From: Alcanivorax sp. S71-1-4
GTDB lineage: Bacteria; Pseudomonadota; Gammaproteobacteria; Pseudomonadales; Alcanivoracaceae
NCBI RefSeq assembly: GCF_009846755.1
Contig: NZ_AQOR01000013.1
Location: 37,580-101,579 of the forward strand
Direction of reading: 5' to 3'
DNA: 64,000 nt
The first letter of the stretch is position 1; every line of letters begins with the position of its first letter. A program made the translations under genes and the position numbers. This document shows positions 15,700-23,745 of the stretch, piece by piece. Below the pieces are notes generated by a model. That model did no database searches. It was not told where the DNA came from and saw nothing but the letters and a program-made list of their open reading frames with translations.

Positions 15700-17586
15700 A
15701 TGACGCGGTTTTGCCTGCTGGCCTGGCTGCTGCTGTGCGGCCTCCCTGCCCTCACGCACGCTGACACACCCGCCCCTGTGATGCCGGAACCCGGTGTTTC
15801 GGATCGTTTTATCGATACTTTTTTGCGCCTGTACGAAGCTGACCCCGGTGCACTGGTGCGTTACGCCAATGCACTGCGAGCGGTCAAACCGGAGCAGTTG
15901 CAGCGCGCCATCGACGGGCTGGACACCACCTCATTCACCTACCTCTACCCCATGGTGATCACGGCAGCCGAATTGCCGGCTCTGCAGGGGCGCTCCCTGG
16001 ACACACTGTCGCTGATGGCCGTGCGCGGCGGCGCGCTGAAACCGATTCCATTCCAGTTTGACGAGTATGACAGCGAGGGGCTGATCTGGATCGACGGCGT
16101 CAGCCGCCATCCGGCCGATGGCACACCAGGCAGACTCGACGCACTGGACGAGCTGGTGTTCATGTATCGCGATGGTGGCCGTACCCGCTATGCCCCGGAC
16201 CAGCATGGGCCACATGCCGGCACGCTGCTTCGCGAAATTCGTCTGACCTCACCGCGTAACGACGACCGCTTTGTGTATCTGGTAGCAGATAATCCGGCGC
16301 GCTCAGAGGCACGCTATGTCGACATCGATCTGGATGCCGGCACCCTGCGCACCACCGTCATGACACTGGATTTCAACCCGAAAAACCTGGCCAATATCGG
16401 CGAGGTCACCGCACGCGTTGGCGAGCATGCCGACGAAAACCTGTTCGATACGCTGTACTTCAGCCTCAGCACCGGCATTCTCAACCGCAATCTGCGCGTC
16501 AACCTGGACACCCGCAAAAATATCCGCGCGCTCCCCCTGGGCGTCAAACAGGGCCCGGTGCGTGCCAGCGTATTGTTGCGCGCACGCATCTGGTATTTCG
16601 GCCTGCCGACGCTGTTCAACCACCACCTGCATGTGCATCTGTACGAACAGGGCGCCGTGCTGCCGGTACAGCTCGCAGTCTCGAGCCTGGGGGCAGTGAA
16701 ATATCTGATCTCGCTGCTGCGCCAACCGGAAGCCACGCTGACGGTTGATCTGCACCAGATCACCGGCGCACGCACCACCTTTGACAGTGCCTGGCACGAG
16801 CGCCTGACCGGCGTCGTCGATGGCGAGATGAGCCTGTACGAGCAGAGCCTGAACCATCACCGCATGCCGGGCGACTGGCTGATGCTCGATTCCACCCGTG
16901 GCTGGTCACTGTTTTTTGTCAACGGCGTGCCGATCACCGAAGGCGGCCTGTTCGATGCGTTCCTGGCCGGTTCAGACCTGTCGATGCTGTACCTGGATGA
17001 CCCGCAGGCCAGCACCGACTACCAGCAATTCACCGGCGCCACGCCACGTCTGGGCTTTCGTGCCCGCGGCCTGCCACAACCGGCCATTGATCTGCTGGCC
17101 GCAGCACCGCGCATGCCGCGCTCGGTCCACACACTGGGCGAGGCGCTGCTGTACCTGGAGGAAACCGCCCGGCACGGCGCACTCGATGACTATGACCGCA
17201 TCGTCAGCAACGTGCTCAGTGATCTGGTCCGCAGTGGCCGCTACGCCAGCGTGGCGGCGCTCACCGACGCCTACGTCCACGACGCCAGCCGGATGCGCTT
17301 TACCGGTATCGACGAAGCCACCCTGGAGACGATTTTTCGCGCCGCGATGCAGCGCGCGGTGACCGATCCTGCCACAATCCGCCATGCTGCCCTGTTGTCC
17401 GCGATCAAAGCCGAAGCCGAGGTGCGTGGCGTGAACCTGGCCGACCTGCGCCACGCCACCATGGATCTCGCGCTGTGGTTCCCGAACAGCCCTGGCCCGG
17501 ACGGCCCGAAGGACTTTTTCTGGCAAGTGCAGCACCCGCCGGCGGCCGTGATCACGCCGCTGACGCAACTCAGCCACCGGGACTGA
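15700..17586 (+). CDS. Large exported protein of unknown function
   Basis: 628 aa from the ATG at 15700, nine nt after GCGGAG. A clear signal peptide (MTRFCLLAWLLLCGLPALTHA) is followed by a mature protein with no lipobox and no further obvious membrane helix. The N-terminal half is beta-rich with aromatic turns; the segment LKPIPFQFDEYD and the phrase DELVFMYRDGG are distinctive. The C-terminal 150 residues are helical, with a repeated Ala/Arg pattern. I do not recognise a catalytic motif. It is followed at 18 bp by the CoA transferase gene, so the two are probably co-transcribed. Confidence 0.7.
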   Translation: MTRFCLLAWLLLCGLPALTHADTPAPVMPEPGVSDRFIDTFLRLYEADPGALVRYANALRAVKPEQLQRAIDGLDTTSFTYLYPMVITAAELPALQGRSLDTLSLMAVRGGALKPIPFQFDEYDSEGLIWIDGVSRHPADGTPGRLDALDELVFMYRDGGRTRYAPDQHGPHAGTLLREIRLTSPRNDDRFVYLVADNPARSEARYVDIDLDAGTLRTTVMTLDFNPKNLANIGEVTARVGEHADENLFDTLYFSLSTGILNRNLRVNLDTRKNIRALPLGVKQGPVRASVLLRARIWYFGLPTLFNHHLHVHLYEQGAVLPVQLAVSSLGAVKYLISLLRQPEATLTVDLHQITGARTTFDSAWHERLTGVVDGEMSLYEQSLNHHRMPGDWLMLDSTRGWSLFFVNGVPITEGGLFDAFLAGSDLSMLYLDDPQASTDYQQFTGATPRLGFRARGLPQPAIDLLAAAPRMPRSVHTLGEALLYLEETARHGALDDYDRIVSNVLSDLVRSGRYASVAALTDAYVHDASRMRFTGIDEATLETIFRAAMQRAVTDPATIRHAALLSAIKAEAEVRGVNLADLRHATMDLALWFPNSPGPDGPKDFFWQVQHPPAAVITPLTQLSHRD

Positions 17587-17603
17587 CACAGGAGCCTTGC
17601 ACC

Positions 17604-18806
17604 ATGAGCACCGATACCCGCCTGCCGCTGGCCGGCATCCGTGTGATCGAACTTGGGCAACTGCTGGCCGGCCCCTTTGCCGGGGCACTGCTGGGTTATT
17701 TCGGTGCCGAGGTGATCAAGGTGGAGCCGCCCGGTGGCGATCCGATTCGTGGCTGGCGCAAGCTGGATGACGACGGCACCTCGTTCTGGTGGCGCAGCCT
17801 GGCACGCAATAAGAAGTGCGTGACACTGGACCTGAAGCAACCGCAGGGCATCGCGCTGGCGCGGCAGCTGATCGAAGGCGCCGACGTGGTGGTGGAAAAC
17901 TTCCGCCCCGGCATGATGGAAAGCTGGCAGCTCGGGCCGGCGGATTTCCGCGACAGCCACCCTGGCCTGGTGTATGCGCGCATCTCCGGCTATGGCCAGG
18001 ACGGCCCCTACGCCGACAAACCGGGCTTCGCCTCCGTGTGCGAGGGCATCGGCGGTTTCCGCTATGTGAACGGCTTCCCCGGCGAACGCCCTGTGCGCCC
18101 GAACCTCTCCATGGGTGACACACTGGCCGGCATTCATGCCGCGCTCGGTATCGTGCTGGCGTTGTTCGAGCGCGAGCGCGGCGGCGACGGCCAGGTGGTG
18201 GACGTGTCACTGTTCGAATCCGTATTCAATCTGCTCGAAGCAGTGATCCCGGAATTCGATGGTGCCGGTGTGGTGCGCGGCCCGTCCGGCTCCACCGTGA
18301 CCGGCATCGTGCCCACCAATACCTACCTGTGCGCCGACGGCCGCTACGTGATCATTGGCGGCAATGGCGACTCGATCTTCAAGCGCCTGATGACCGCCGC
18401 CGGCCGCGACGATATGGCCAATGACCCGCGGCTGGCCAACAACAGCGGCCGCGTGCAGCACGAACAGATGATCGACGATGCGCTGTCTGCCTGGTGCGCC
18501 GGTCTCGACAGCCAGGCCGTGCTGGCCACACTGGAAACCGCGCGGGTACCCGCCGGCCCGATCTATTCCGTCGCCGACATGTTCAACGACCCGCACTTCC
18601 ATGCGCGCAGGCTGTTCGAACAGGTCGAAATCAACGGCAAGCGGTTGCGCATTCCGGCACTGATGCCGAAACTCGCCGGCACACCGGGCCAGACCCGCTG
18701 GCCGGGGCAGGCGGCAGGATCACATAACGACGAAGTCTTGCGCAAAGGGCTGGGGCTGGACGACGCCACCTGGGCAGCGCTACAAAAACAAGGCGTGGTC
18801 TCGTAG
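17604..18806 (+). CDS. CaiB/BaiF (class III) CoA transferase
   Basis: 400 aa from the ATG at 17604 (AGGAG upstream). The N-terminal pattern GIRVIELGQLLAGPFAGALLG and EVIKVEPPGGDPIRG binds CoA. RISGYGQDGPYADKPGF leads to the catalytic region, and D172 in MGDTLAG aligns with the catalytic Asp of CaiB. The second half includes the Gly-rich IIGGNGDSIF loop and the C-terminal PALMPKL segment. Class III enzymes move CoA between carboxylic acids; the substrate is not evident. The stop codon TAG is the TAG of the GTAGGG arm of a family A repeat, so the last residues and the terminator come from the repeat. Confidence 0.87.
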   Translation: MSTDTRLPLAGIRVIELGQLLAGPFAGALLGYFGAEVIKVEPPGGDPIRGWRKLDDDGTSFWWRSLARNKKCVTLDLKQPQGIALARQLIEGADVVVENFRPGMMESWQLGPADFRDSHPGLVYARISGYGQDGPYADKPGFASVCEGIGGFRYVNGFPGERPVRPNLSMGDTLAGIHAALGIVLALFERERGGDGQVVDVSLFESVFNLLEAVIPEFDGAGVVRGPSGSTVTGIVPTNTYLCADGRYVIIGGNGDSIFKRLMTAAGRDDMANDPRLANNSGRVQHEQMIDDALSAWCAGLDSQAVLATLETARVPAGPIYSVADMFNDPHFHARRLFEQVEINGKRLRIPALMPKLAGTPGQTRWPGQAAGSHNDEVLRKGLGLDDATWAALQKQGVVS

Positions 18807-19041
18807 GGTGGGTAGAGCGAACGCGAAACCCACCGAGTCCATGCCCGTTAATCACTCCCGCAAAACCATCGAAACTACCTTCTCTCCAGAGAGAGGTGAT
18901 TTCAATAGTCTTGCAGGAGGCCACGCCGACCGGCGCAGGAAAAAATCGGAACCGCCGGAGAGGGGGTGGTTTCGATGGTTGGGTGGGAGCAGTGCGTGAC
19001 ATGGTCCCGGTGGGTTTCGCCTTTGGCTCTACCCACCCTAC
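18803..19041. repeat. Family A palindromic element, copy 3
   Basis: Left arm 18803-18834 and right arm 19009-19041, with the same inner AAAACCATCGAAAC and TTTCGATGGTT motifs. The centre is longer than in other copies and carries a unique stretch (about 18918-18960). The left arm overlaps the end of the CoA transferase gene and supplies its stop codon. It lies between convergent genes. Confidence 0.88.
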
Positions 19042-19063
19042 GCCACAGCAATATTTTGGGGTG

Positions 19064-19360
19064 CTAGCGAATCACCCGCTCACGATGGCTGTGCCAGATA
19101 TCGTCCTTGCGAGACCAGGGCTTGATGCGCACTGCCAGCGAACGATTCAAGCTGATGCCGAAAGTCTGCTCGATCTGCGACAACGTACCCAGCTCATGCT
19201 CGAACACCCGCGTGGCCTCGGCATAATTGCCGTAGAATTTTTCCGCCACCCGTTTCCATTTTTCCTTCGGCGGTTTCATCGGCTTGTCCGGGTCGGACGG
19301 CGGTGGCTTCACGACGGCCGCGTCGGGGTTACCCTGCTCAATGGTGATGCGTGCGCTCAT
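19064..19360 (-). CDS. Hypothetical protein
   Basis: 98 aa; AAGGAG precedes the ATG. The first third is Pro/Lys-rich and probably disordered. The rest is helical, with a motif around FYGNYAEATRVFEHELG, and ends in a basic WSRKDDIWHSHRER segment. No signal peptide or membrane segment. I do not recognise the family. It sits between family A copy 3 (3' side) and the family C element, whose end is 12 nt upstream of the start codon, so its original promoter may have been displaced. Confidence 0.55.
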   Translation of the reverse strand: MSARITIEQGNPDAAVVKPPPSDPDKPMKPPKEKWKRVAEKFYGNYAEATRVFEHELGTLSQIEQTFGISLNRSLAVRIKPWSRKDDIWHSHRERVIR

Positions 19361-19372
19361 TCAGGTCTCCTT

Positions 19373-19555
19373 GGGAACCTCTGAATAACTCCCCGGTGGT
19401 TCTGGCTTTCCGGGCAGCACCTGATCAAGGCGCGACTTCGAAGGCATAGCGGGCTACGTCGAGGAGTCGCAACGCGGAGCAGGTGCTGCCCGGAAAGCCC
19501 CGCAGGGCGGGCGCTACAGCACGCAGAACCACCGGGGAGTTATTCAGAGGTTCCC
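19373..19555. mobile_element. Family C MITE-like element with 32-nt perfect terminal inverted repeats
   Basis: 19373-19404 and 19524-19555 are perfect reverse complements (ends GGGAACCTCTGAATAACT / AGTTATTCAGAGGTTCCC). A second 19-nt perfect inverted repeat lies inside (19405-19423 and 19480-19498, GCTTTCCGGGCAGCACCTG). The element is 183 bp with no coding capacity. It is inserted at the 3' end of ybaK and just upstream of the small hypothetical gene. No clear target duplication is visible. Confidence 0.85.
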
Positions 19556-20019
19556 TTACCAATCTCTGCAAACCGCGCATCCAGTTGCGCAGCCAGATCA
19601 TCCGGTGCGATTTCCACTTCCAGGCCACGCCGGCCGGCGCTGATGAAGATAGTGCCGAACTGTTGGGCACTGTGATCGATGACCGTCGCCAGCCGGCGCT
19701 TCTGCCCCAGCGGGCTGACGCCACCGAGCACATACCCGGTGCTGCGTTCCACCTGTTTCGGATCAGCCATGGCGACTTTCTTGCAGCCCAGCGCGCGCGC
19801 CAGATGCTTCAGGTCCAGCAACCCGGCCACCGGGACGATACCCACCGCCAGCGCGCCGTTATCCTGCGCCACGACCAGCGTCTTGAACACCCGCGCCGGG
19901 GCCAGTCCAAGTTTGTCTGCCGCCTCCGTGCCCCAGGATTCCGCGTGTGCGTCGTGGCTGTACTGATGCACAGTGAACGGCACACCGGCCTTTTTCAGAC
20001 TGTCGATAGCGGGTGTCAC
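19540..20019 (-). CDS. ybaK: Cys-tRNA(Pro) deacylase YbaK
   Basis: 159 aa, the length of E. coli YbaK. The YbaK/EbsC/ProX fold is shown by HAESWGTEAADKLGL, FKTLVVAQDNG, the conserved KKVAMADPKQVERSTGYVLGGVSPLG loop region with its lysine and the Gly-Gly-Val-Ser-Pro motif, and a C-terminal helix. YbaK hydrolyses Cys-tRNA(Pro) mischarged by prolyl-tRNA synthetase. The last codons (G-T-S-E-stop) are encoded by the terminal inverted repeat of the family C element, so its native C-terminus has been replaced, apparently with little change of length. It follows the Mpo1-like gene after 10 bp. Confidence 0.88.
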   Translation of the reverse strand: MTPAIDSLKKAGVPFTVHQYSHDAHAESWGTEAADKLGLAPARVFKTLVVAQDNGALAVGIVPVAGLLDLKHLARALGCKKVAMADPKQVERSTGYVLGGVSPLGQKRRLATVIDHSAQQFGTIFISAGRRGLEVEIAPDDLAAQLDARFAEIGKGTSE

Positions 20020-20029
20020 AGGGATGGCT

Positions 20030-20347
20030 TCACCAGGCGATGCGGCGCGTCAGGATGTCCTTGAACATCACGAAATCGCCAGCGAGGCTGTAGAACGGAT
20101 GCTTGAAGGTCGCCGGGCGGTTTTTCTCGAACACGAAATGCCCGACCCAGGCAAAACCGTAGCCAAACACCGGCAACGCCAGCAGCAGCCAGGGGGTCAC
20201 CCCGAGGATCACCGCCAGCAACATGCCCAGCACGCCCAGCGTGCCGAAGAAATGCAACCGCCGGCAGGTGGGGTTGCTGTGCTCTTGCAGGTAATACGGA
20301 TAAAACTCCGCAAAGGACTGGAAACCGGACTGTTTGATCGTGTTCAT
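20030..20347 (-). CDS. Mpo1-like (DUF962) membrane protein
   Basis: 105 aa from the ATG at 20347 (GGGAGAG upstream). The N-terminal SFAEFYPYYLQEHSNPTCRRLHFFG is the DUF962 signature with conserved His residues, followed by two hydrophobic segments and the GHFVFEKNRPATF motif with a further His. Yeast Mpo1 is an Fe(II) dioxygenase that alpha-oxidises 2-hydroxy fatty acids. The bacterial members are short homologues. It heads a two-gene unit with ybaK and is divergent from the serine hydrolase gene. Confidence 0.85.
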   Translation of the reverse strand: MNTIKQSGFQSFAEFYPYYLQEHSNPTCRRLHFFGTLGVLGMLLAVILGVTPWLLLALPVFGYGFAWVGHFVFEKNRPATFKHPFYSLAGDFVMFKDILTRRIAW

Positions 20348-20576
20348 GCTGTCTCTCCCACTGCGGCGCAGGCGCCGGCTGTCTCTTGTTATAAGCGCTC
20401 GCTCACGGCGTAAGCAACTGAGTAACTTATAAAAACGGCCCAACCTGCGCTTGTATGAATCCGCTATTGACCGAAAATGCCCACCCCCTGTCATGTTGCG
20501 GCCTCTACAGCCCCGACAGGGCTCCGTAGAATCCGGGCAATCAATCACGCCCCCAATATCAAACAAGACCGGAGTG

Positions 20577-21800
20577 ATGCTGTCCATGTCCCTGTTGCCC
20601 CCGCGCCTGCGCCTGTTTCCCCGTCCCGACTCGCCCGCCCGGGCCGACTGCGGGCGTGAAGCACCGGCCGCACGCGGCGGGCTGCCGGACGCGGCCATCG
20701 ACGGCATCCAGCGCAGCCTGGAGCGCGTCTATGCCACCGGCATGACGCCCGGCGTGGCGCTGGCGCTGCGGCGCCATGGCGAGCTGGTGTTCGACCGCGC
20801 GCTGGGCTTCGCGGATCCACAGGCCGGCACACCGCTGACCGTGGACACGCCGATCTGCCTGTTTTCCGCCTCCAAGGCGGTCACCGCCATGCTGGTGCAC
20901 CATCTGGCCGAACAGGGGCAACTTGACCTGCACCAGCGCGTCAGCCACTACCTGCCCGAGTACGGCCAGGCCGGCAAACACCGGACCACGCTGATGCATG
21001 TGCTGACGCACCGCGCCGGCGTGCCGCGTATCCGCGAGCCGGTGTCGCCGGAAGATCTGTTCGATCACGAGCGCATCATGACGCTGATGTGCCGCGCACG
21101 CCCGGAGAAACCCGGCCGGCAGCAGGCTTACCACGCCATCACCGCCGGCTTTGTCCTCGGCGAAGTCATGGAACGTGTCACCGGCGAAACCGTGAACCAG
21201 ATTCTCGACCGTGTGATCCGCCAGCCGATGGGCATGCGCTATTTCCGCTTCGGCCTCGGCGACGAAGGCCTGCCACCGGCAAAGAATGCCGCCACCGGGC
21301 TGCAGCTGCCGCCCGTGGACCTGTTCCTCAAACACGCCGTGGGCGGCGGCCTGCAGGAAGTCGTGACGCTGTCCAACGATCCGCGCTTCCAGCAGGTCAC
21401 CATTCCCGCCGGCAACCTGTACGCCACTGCGGAGGAAGCCTCGCGCTTTTTCCAGATGCTGCTCGACGATGGCCGGTATCAGGGCCGGCAACTGTTCCGC
21501 CCGCAGACCGTACGCCTGGCCACCGGCCGCACGGGACGCGGCGGGCGGGTAGACCGCACACTGATGCTGCCGCTGGAATTCTCGCCGGGCTTCATGCTCG
21601 GTGCCCGTGCGATCAGCGTCTACGGACCGGGCACTCCGAACGCCTTCGGCCACCTTGGTTTCATCAATATCTATTGCTGGGCCGACCCGGACCGCGCCCT
21701 GTCCGGCGCGCTGCTGACCACCGGCAAGGGGCTCGTGGGGCCGCTGTTTCCCTCACTGGTGCGCCTGCAGCATCGCATCAACACCTCGACGCGGTTGTAA
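20577..21800 (+). CDS. Serine hydrolase, beta-lactamase/class C esterase family
   Basis: About 407 aa. Two in-frame starts, ATG 20577 and 20586, lie 2 and 11 nt after GGAG (20571-20574); the exact start is uncertain. The SxxK catalytic motif is in LFSASKAVTAM, the second motif is Y-H-A in the AYHAITAGFVLGE segment, and the third region near FGHLGFINIY replaces KTG with H-L-G, as in EstB-type esterases. No signal peptide is visible. It is followed 3 bp later by a fatty-acid hydroxylase-type gene, so a lipid substrate is likely. True beta-lactamase activity is unlikely. Confidence 0.83.
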   Translation: MLSMSLLPPRLRLFPRPDSPARADCGREAPAARGGLPDAAIDGIQRSLERVYATGMTPGVALALRRHGELVFDRALGFADPQAGTPLTVDTPICLFSASKAVTAMLVHHLAEQGQLDLHQRVSHYLPEYGQAGKHRTTLMHVLTHRAGVPRIREPVSPEDLFDHERIMTLMCRARPEKPGRQQAYHAITAGFVLGEVMERVTGETVNQILDRVIRQPMGMRYFRFGLGDEGLPPAKNAATGLQLPPVDLFLKHAVGGGLQEVVTLSNDPRFQQVTIPAGNLYATAEEASRFFQMLLDDGRYQGRQLFRPQTVRLATGRTGRGGRVDRTLMLPLEFSPGFMLGARAISVYGPGTPNAFGHLGFINIYCWADPDRALSGALLTTGKGLVGPLFPSLVRLQHRINTSTRL

Positions 21801-21803
21801 ATC

Positions 21804-22649
21804 ATGGATGATATGGCATCGCTTCTGCTGCTCGGGCTGGCGCCGGTGTTCGTCGGTTGCGTGGCATGGGAGGCCTGGGCATTGCGCGGGCGGGGCAAAT
21901 ACACGCTGGTGGACACCGTCTCCAATGCCTCACTGGCCCTGCTGCATCAGGTCAGTGACGGTCTCTTCAATGTGCTGGTAGCCACCCTCGCCTACTCCTT
22001 TTTCTATCAGCACCGGCTGTTTGACCTGTCGCTGACACCCTGGACCATCCTGCTGCTTTTTTTATTGCAGGATTTCTTCTACTACTGGTTCCATCGCGGC
22101 AGCCACATGATCCGCTGGATGTGGGCGTCGCATGTCACGCACCATTCTTCTGAACGCCTGAACCTGTCCACGGCATTCCGCCAGAGTTTCACTTATCCGG
22201 TGTCCGGCATGTGGCTGTTCTGGGTTCCGCTGGCCTGGATCGGCTTTACGCCACAGCAGGTGATCGTGGTAGTGGGGCTGAACCTGGCCTATCAGTTTTT
22301 TGTGCACACCGAAGTGGTGCGCCGGCTGCCACGGCCACTGGAATATCTGTTCAATACACCGTCCCATCACCGCGTCCATCACGCCCGCAACCCGCGCTAT
22401 ATCGATCGCAATTTTGGCGGCGTGCTGATTATCTGGGACCGGCTGTTCGGCACCTTTGAGCCGGAACGCGACGACGAGCCATGTGAGTACGGCATCACCC
22501 GACAGATCCACAGCCACAACCCGTTCACCCTGACATTGCACGAATGGCGCGACATGCTGAGCGATGCACGCCACAGCGGCTCGCCGGGCAAAGCGATCAG
22601 GACGCTGTTCGGCAAACCCCCGGCGCATCAGCCGTCACGACGTGACTGA
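21804..22649 (+). CDS. Sterol desaturase / fatty acid hydroxylase family membrane protein
   Basis: 281 aa with hydrophobic helices near 5-25, 45-68, 78-95 and 130-165. The di-iron histidine clusters are all present: HRGSH, HVTHHSSE and HRVHHARN, the pattern of the ERG3/fatty-acid hydroxylase superfamily. These integral membrane oxygenases hydroxylate or desaturate lipids, sterols or hopanoid-like substrates. The start is 3 bp after the serine hydrolase stop codon, so the genes are translationally linked. The end overlaps the convergent AraC gene by 22 bp. Confidence 0.88.
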   Translation: MDDMASLLLLGLAPVFVGCVAWEAWALRGRGKYTLVDTVSNASLALLHQVSDGLFNVLVATLAYSFFYQHRLFDLSLTPWTILLLFLLQDFFYYWFHRGSHMIRWMWASHVTHHSSERLNLSTAFRQSFTYPVSGMWLFWVPLAWIGFTPQQVIVVVGLNLAYQFFVHTEVVRRLPRPLEYLFNTPSHHRVHHARNPRYIDRNFGGVLIIWDRLFGTFEPERDDEPCEYGITRQIHSHNPFTLTLHEWRDMLSDARHSGSPGKAIRTLFGKPPAHQPSRRD

Positions 22650-23623
22650 CGCCAGTCTCGTGGGGATTGCCCGGTCCAGCCGCGAAATGCCCGGCTGAAC
22701 ACAGCGACGTCCTCGTAACCCAGATTCAGCGCCAGCGTCGTCACACCCATGTCCGTGCGATCCAGATACTGGCAGGCCAGTGCGTAACGAATATCGCGCA
22801 GCAGCCCGCCGTAACACTGCTGCTCCTGCTTCAGCCGCTGTTGCAGGGTGCGGGGGTGCAGGCCGATCATCGCTGCCACCTGCTGCAGCGAACACTCCCC
22901 GGTCGGCAGCAACGCCGTGATCACCCGGCCCACCTGGGAAGCCAGCCCGCTGTCGCCGTCCTCCACCCGCCACTGCTGCATCAGCCGGGCCCGCAACGCC
23001 TCGCTCACCGCCACCGGCCGGCCAAGCAGCTCCACCGGAAAGCGCAGGCTGTTGCAAGGCGCGCCCGTGGTGACGGGACCGTCCAGCCCGGCATGACGGC
23101 GCAGCAGCGTTTCATCCATGCGCAAACACAGCGTCAGGCCCCGTGGCGGCAGTGGTGCGGGCTGCACCTGACGCAGCCCCTGCAATATCTGCAGCACACT
23201 CAAGGCGCCCAGCTGGGCGCATGCCGTTTCACGTTCAAAAGCGAAACCCAGCCGGAACACCACATCGTCCCCTTCCACCCGTGTCGTCAGCACTACACCG
23301 TGGGCGTGAAAGTCCATGTGCCGCACCAGCAACTGCAGGGCATCGCCGATCGTGGCCTGCAGGCACAGAAAAGACGCCAGCGGCCCGAGCACCTCCAGGC
23401 CCTGGCGCAGCCCCAGCCGCACACCGAAATCCGGCGCCTGGCAGCGCTCGGCAGCCAGCGTGGTCAGGCGTGCCAGCGCCAGGTAATCGACATACAGGTC
23501 CGGATGGGTGAACAGCCCCGCCGGCAGGCCCGCCGCACGCACCAGGGCCAGGGGATCACCCCCCAGTTCCCGGACCAGCGCCTCGAATCCCTGCATGCCG
23601 CCGCTGCGTGCGAAATAGTGCAT
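22628..23623 (-). CDS. AraC family transcriptional regulator (OruR/arabinose-binding-like N-terminus)
   Basis: 331 aa from the ATG at 23623. The N-terminal 190 residues match the ligand-binding region of the OruR/ArgR/GliR-type AraC proteins (FEALVRELGGDP, DFGVRLGLRQGLEVLGPL). The C-terminal 100 residues hold two HTH motifs: CSLQQVAAMIGLHPRTLQQRL and GVTTLALNLGYEDVAVFSRAFRGWTG. It is divergent from the amidohydrolase gene, and the 122-bp gap between them holds a 22-bp-period direct repeat. It therefore probably activates that gene. Confidence 0.87.
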   Translation of the reverse strand: MHYFARSGGMQGFEALVRELGGDPLALVRAAGLPAGLFTHPDLYVDYLALARLTTLAAERCQAPDFGVRLGLRQGLEVLGPLASFLCLQATIGDALQLLVRHMDFHAHGVVLTTRVEGDDVVFRLGFAFERETACAQLGALSVLQILQGLRQVQPAPLPPRGLTLCLRMDETLLRRHAGLDGPVTTGAPCNSLRFPVELLGRPVAVSEALRARLMQQWRVEDGDSGLASQVGRVITALLPTGECSLQQVAAMIGLHPRTLQQRLKQEQQCYGGLLRDIRYALACQYLDRTDMGVTTLALNLGYEDVAVFSRAFRGWTGQSPRDWRQSRRDG

Positions 23624-23646
23624 GGCCTTTGCCTCGGCATATAAGA

Positions 23647-23683
23647 CTCGCGAAATATCAAATGCCAGCTCGCAAAATGTCAA
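23647..23683. promoter_or_regulatory. Direct-repeat operator for the AraC regulator
   Basis: CTCGCGAAATATCAA (23647-23661) and CTCGCAAAATGTCAA (23669-23683) match at 13 of 15 positions and are 22 bp apart, about two helical turns. This is the classic AraC/XylS half-site arrangement. A TAGTCT box at 23705-23710 would place the second half-site against the -35 position of the amidohydrolase promoter. Confidence 0.65.
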
Positions 23684-23745
23684 GCGCACGGGCGTACCAG
23701 CCCGTAGTCTGATGAGCGCGCCCTCCCCTGATGAGGAAAACAACA

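Noticed and set aside
17604..18806. CoA transferase appears to lack the catalytic Asp in the PGFAS segment
   Set aside because: Alignment by motif with CaiB places the catalytic Asp later, at D172 in MGDTLAG, so the active site is intact.
20451..20576. N-terminal extension of the serine hydrolase to 20451
   Set aside because: The extra 42 residues show no coding character, and a ribosome site lies at 20571.
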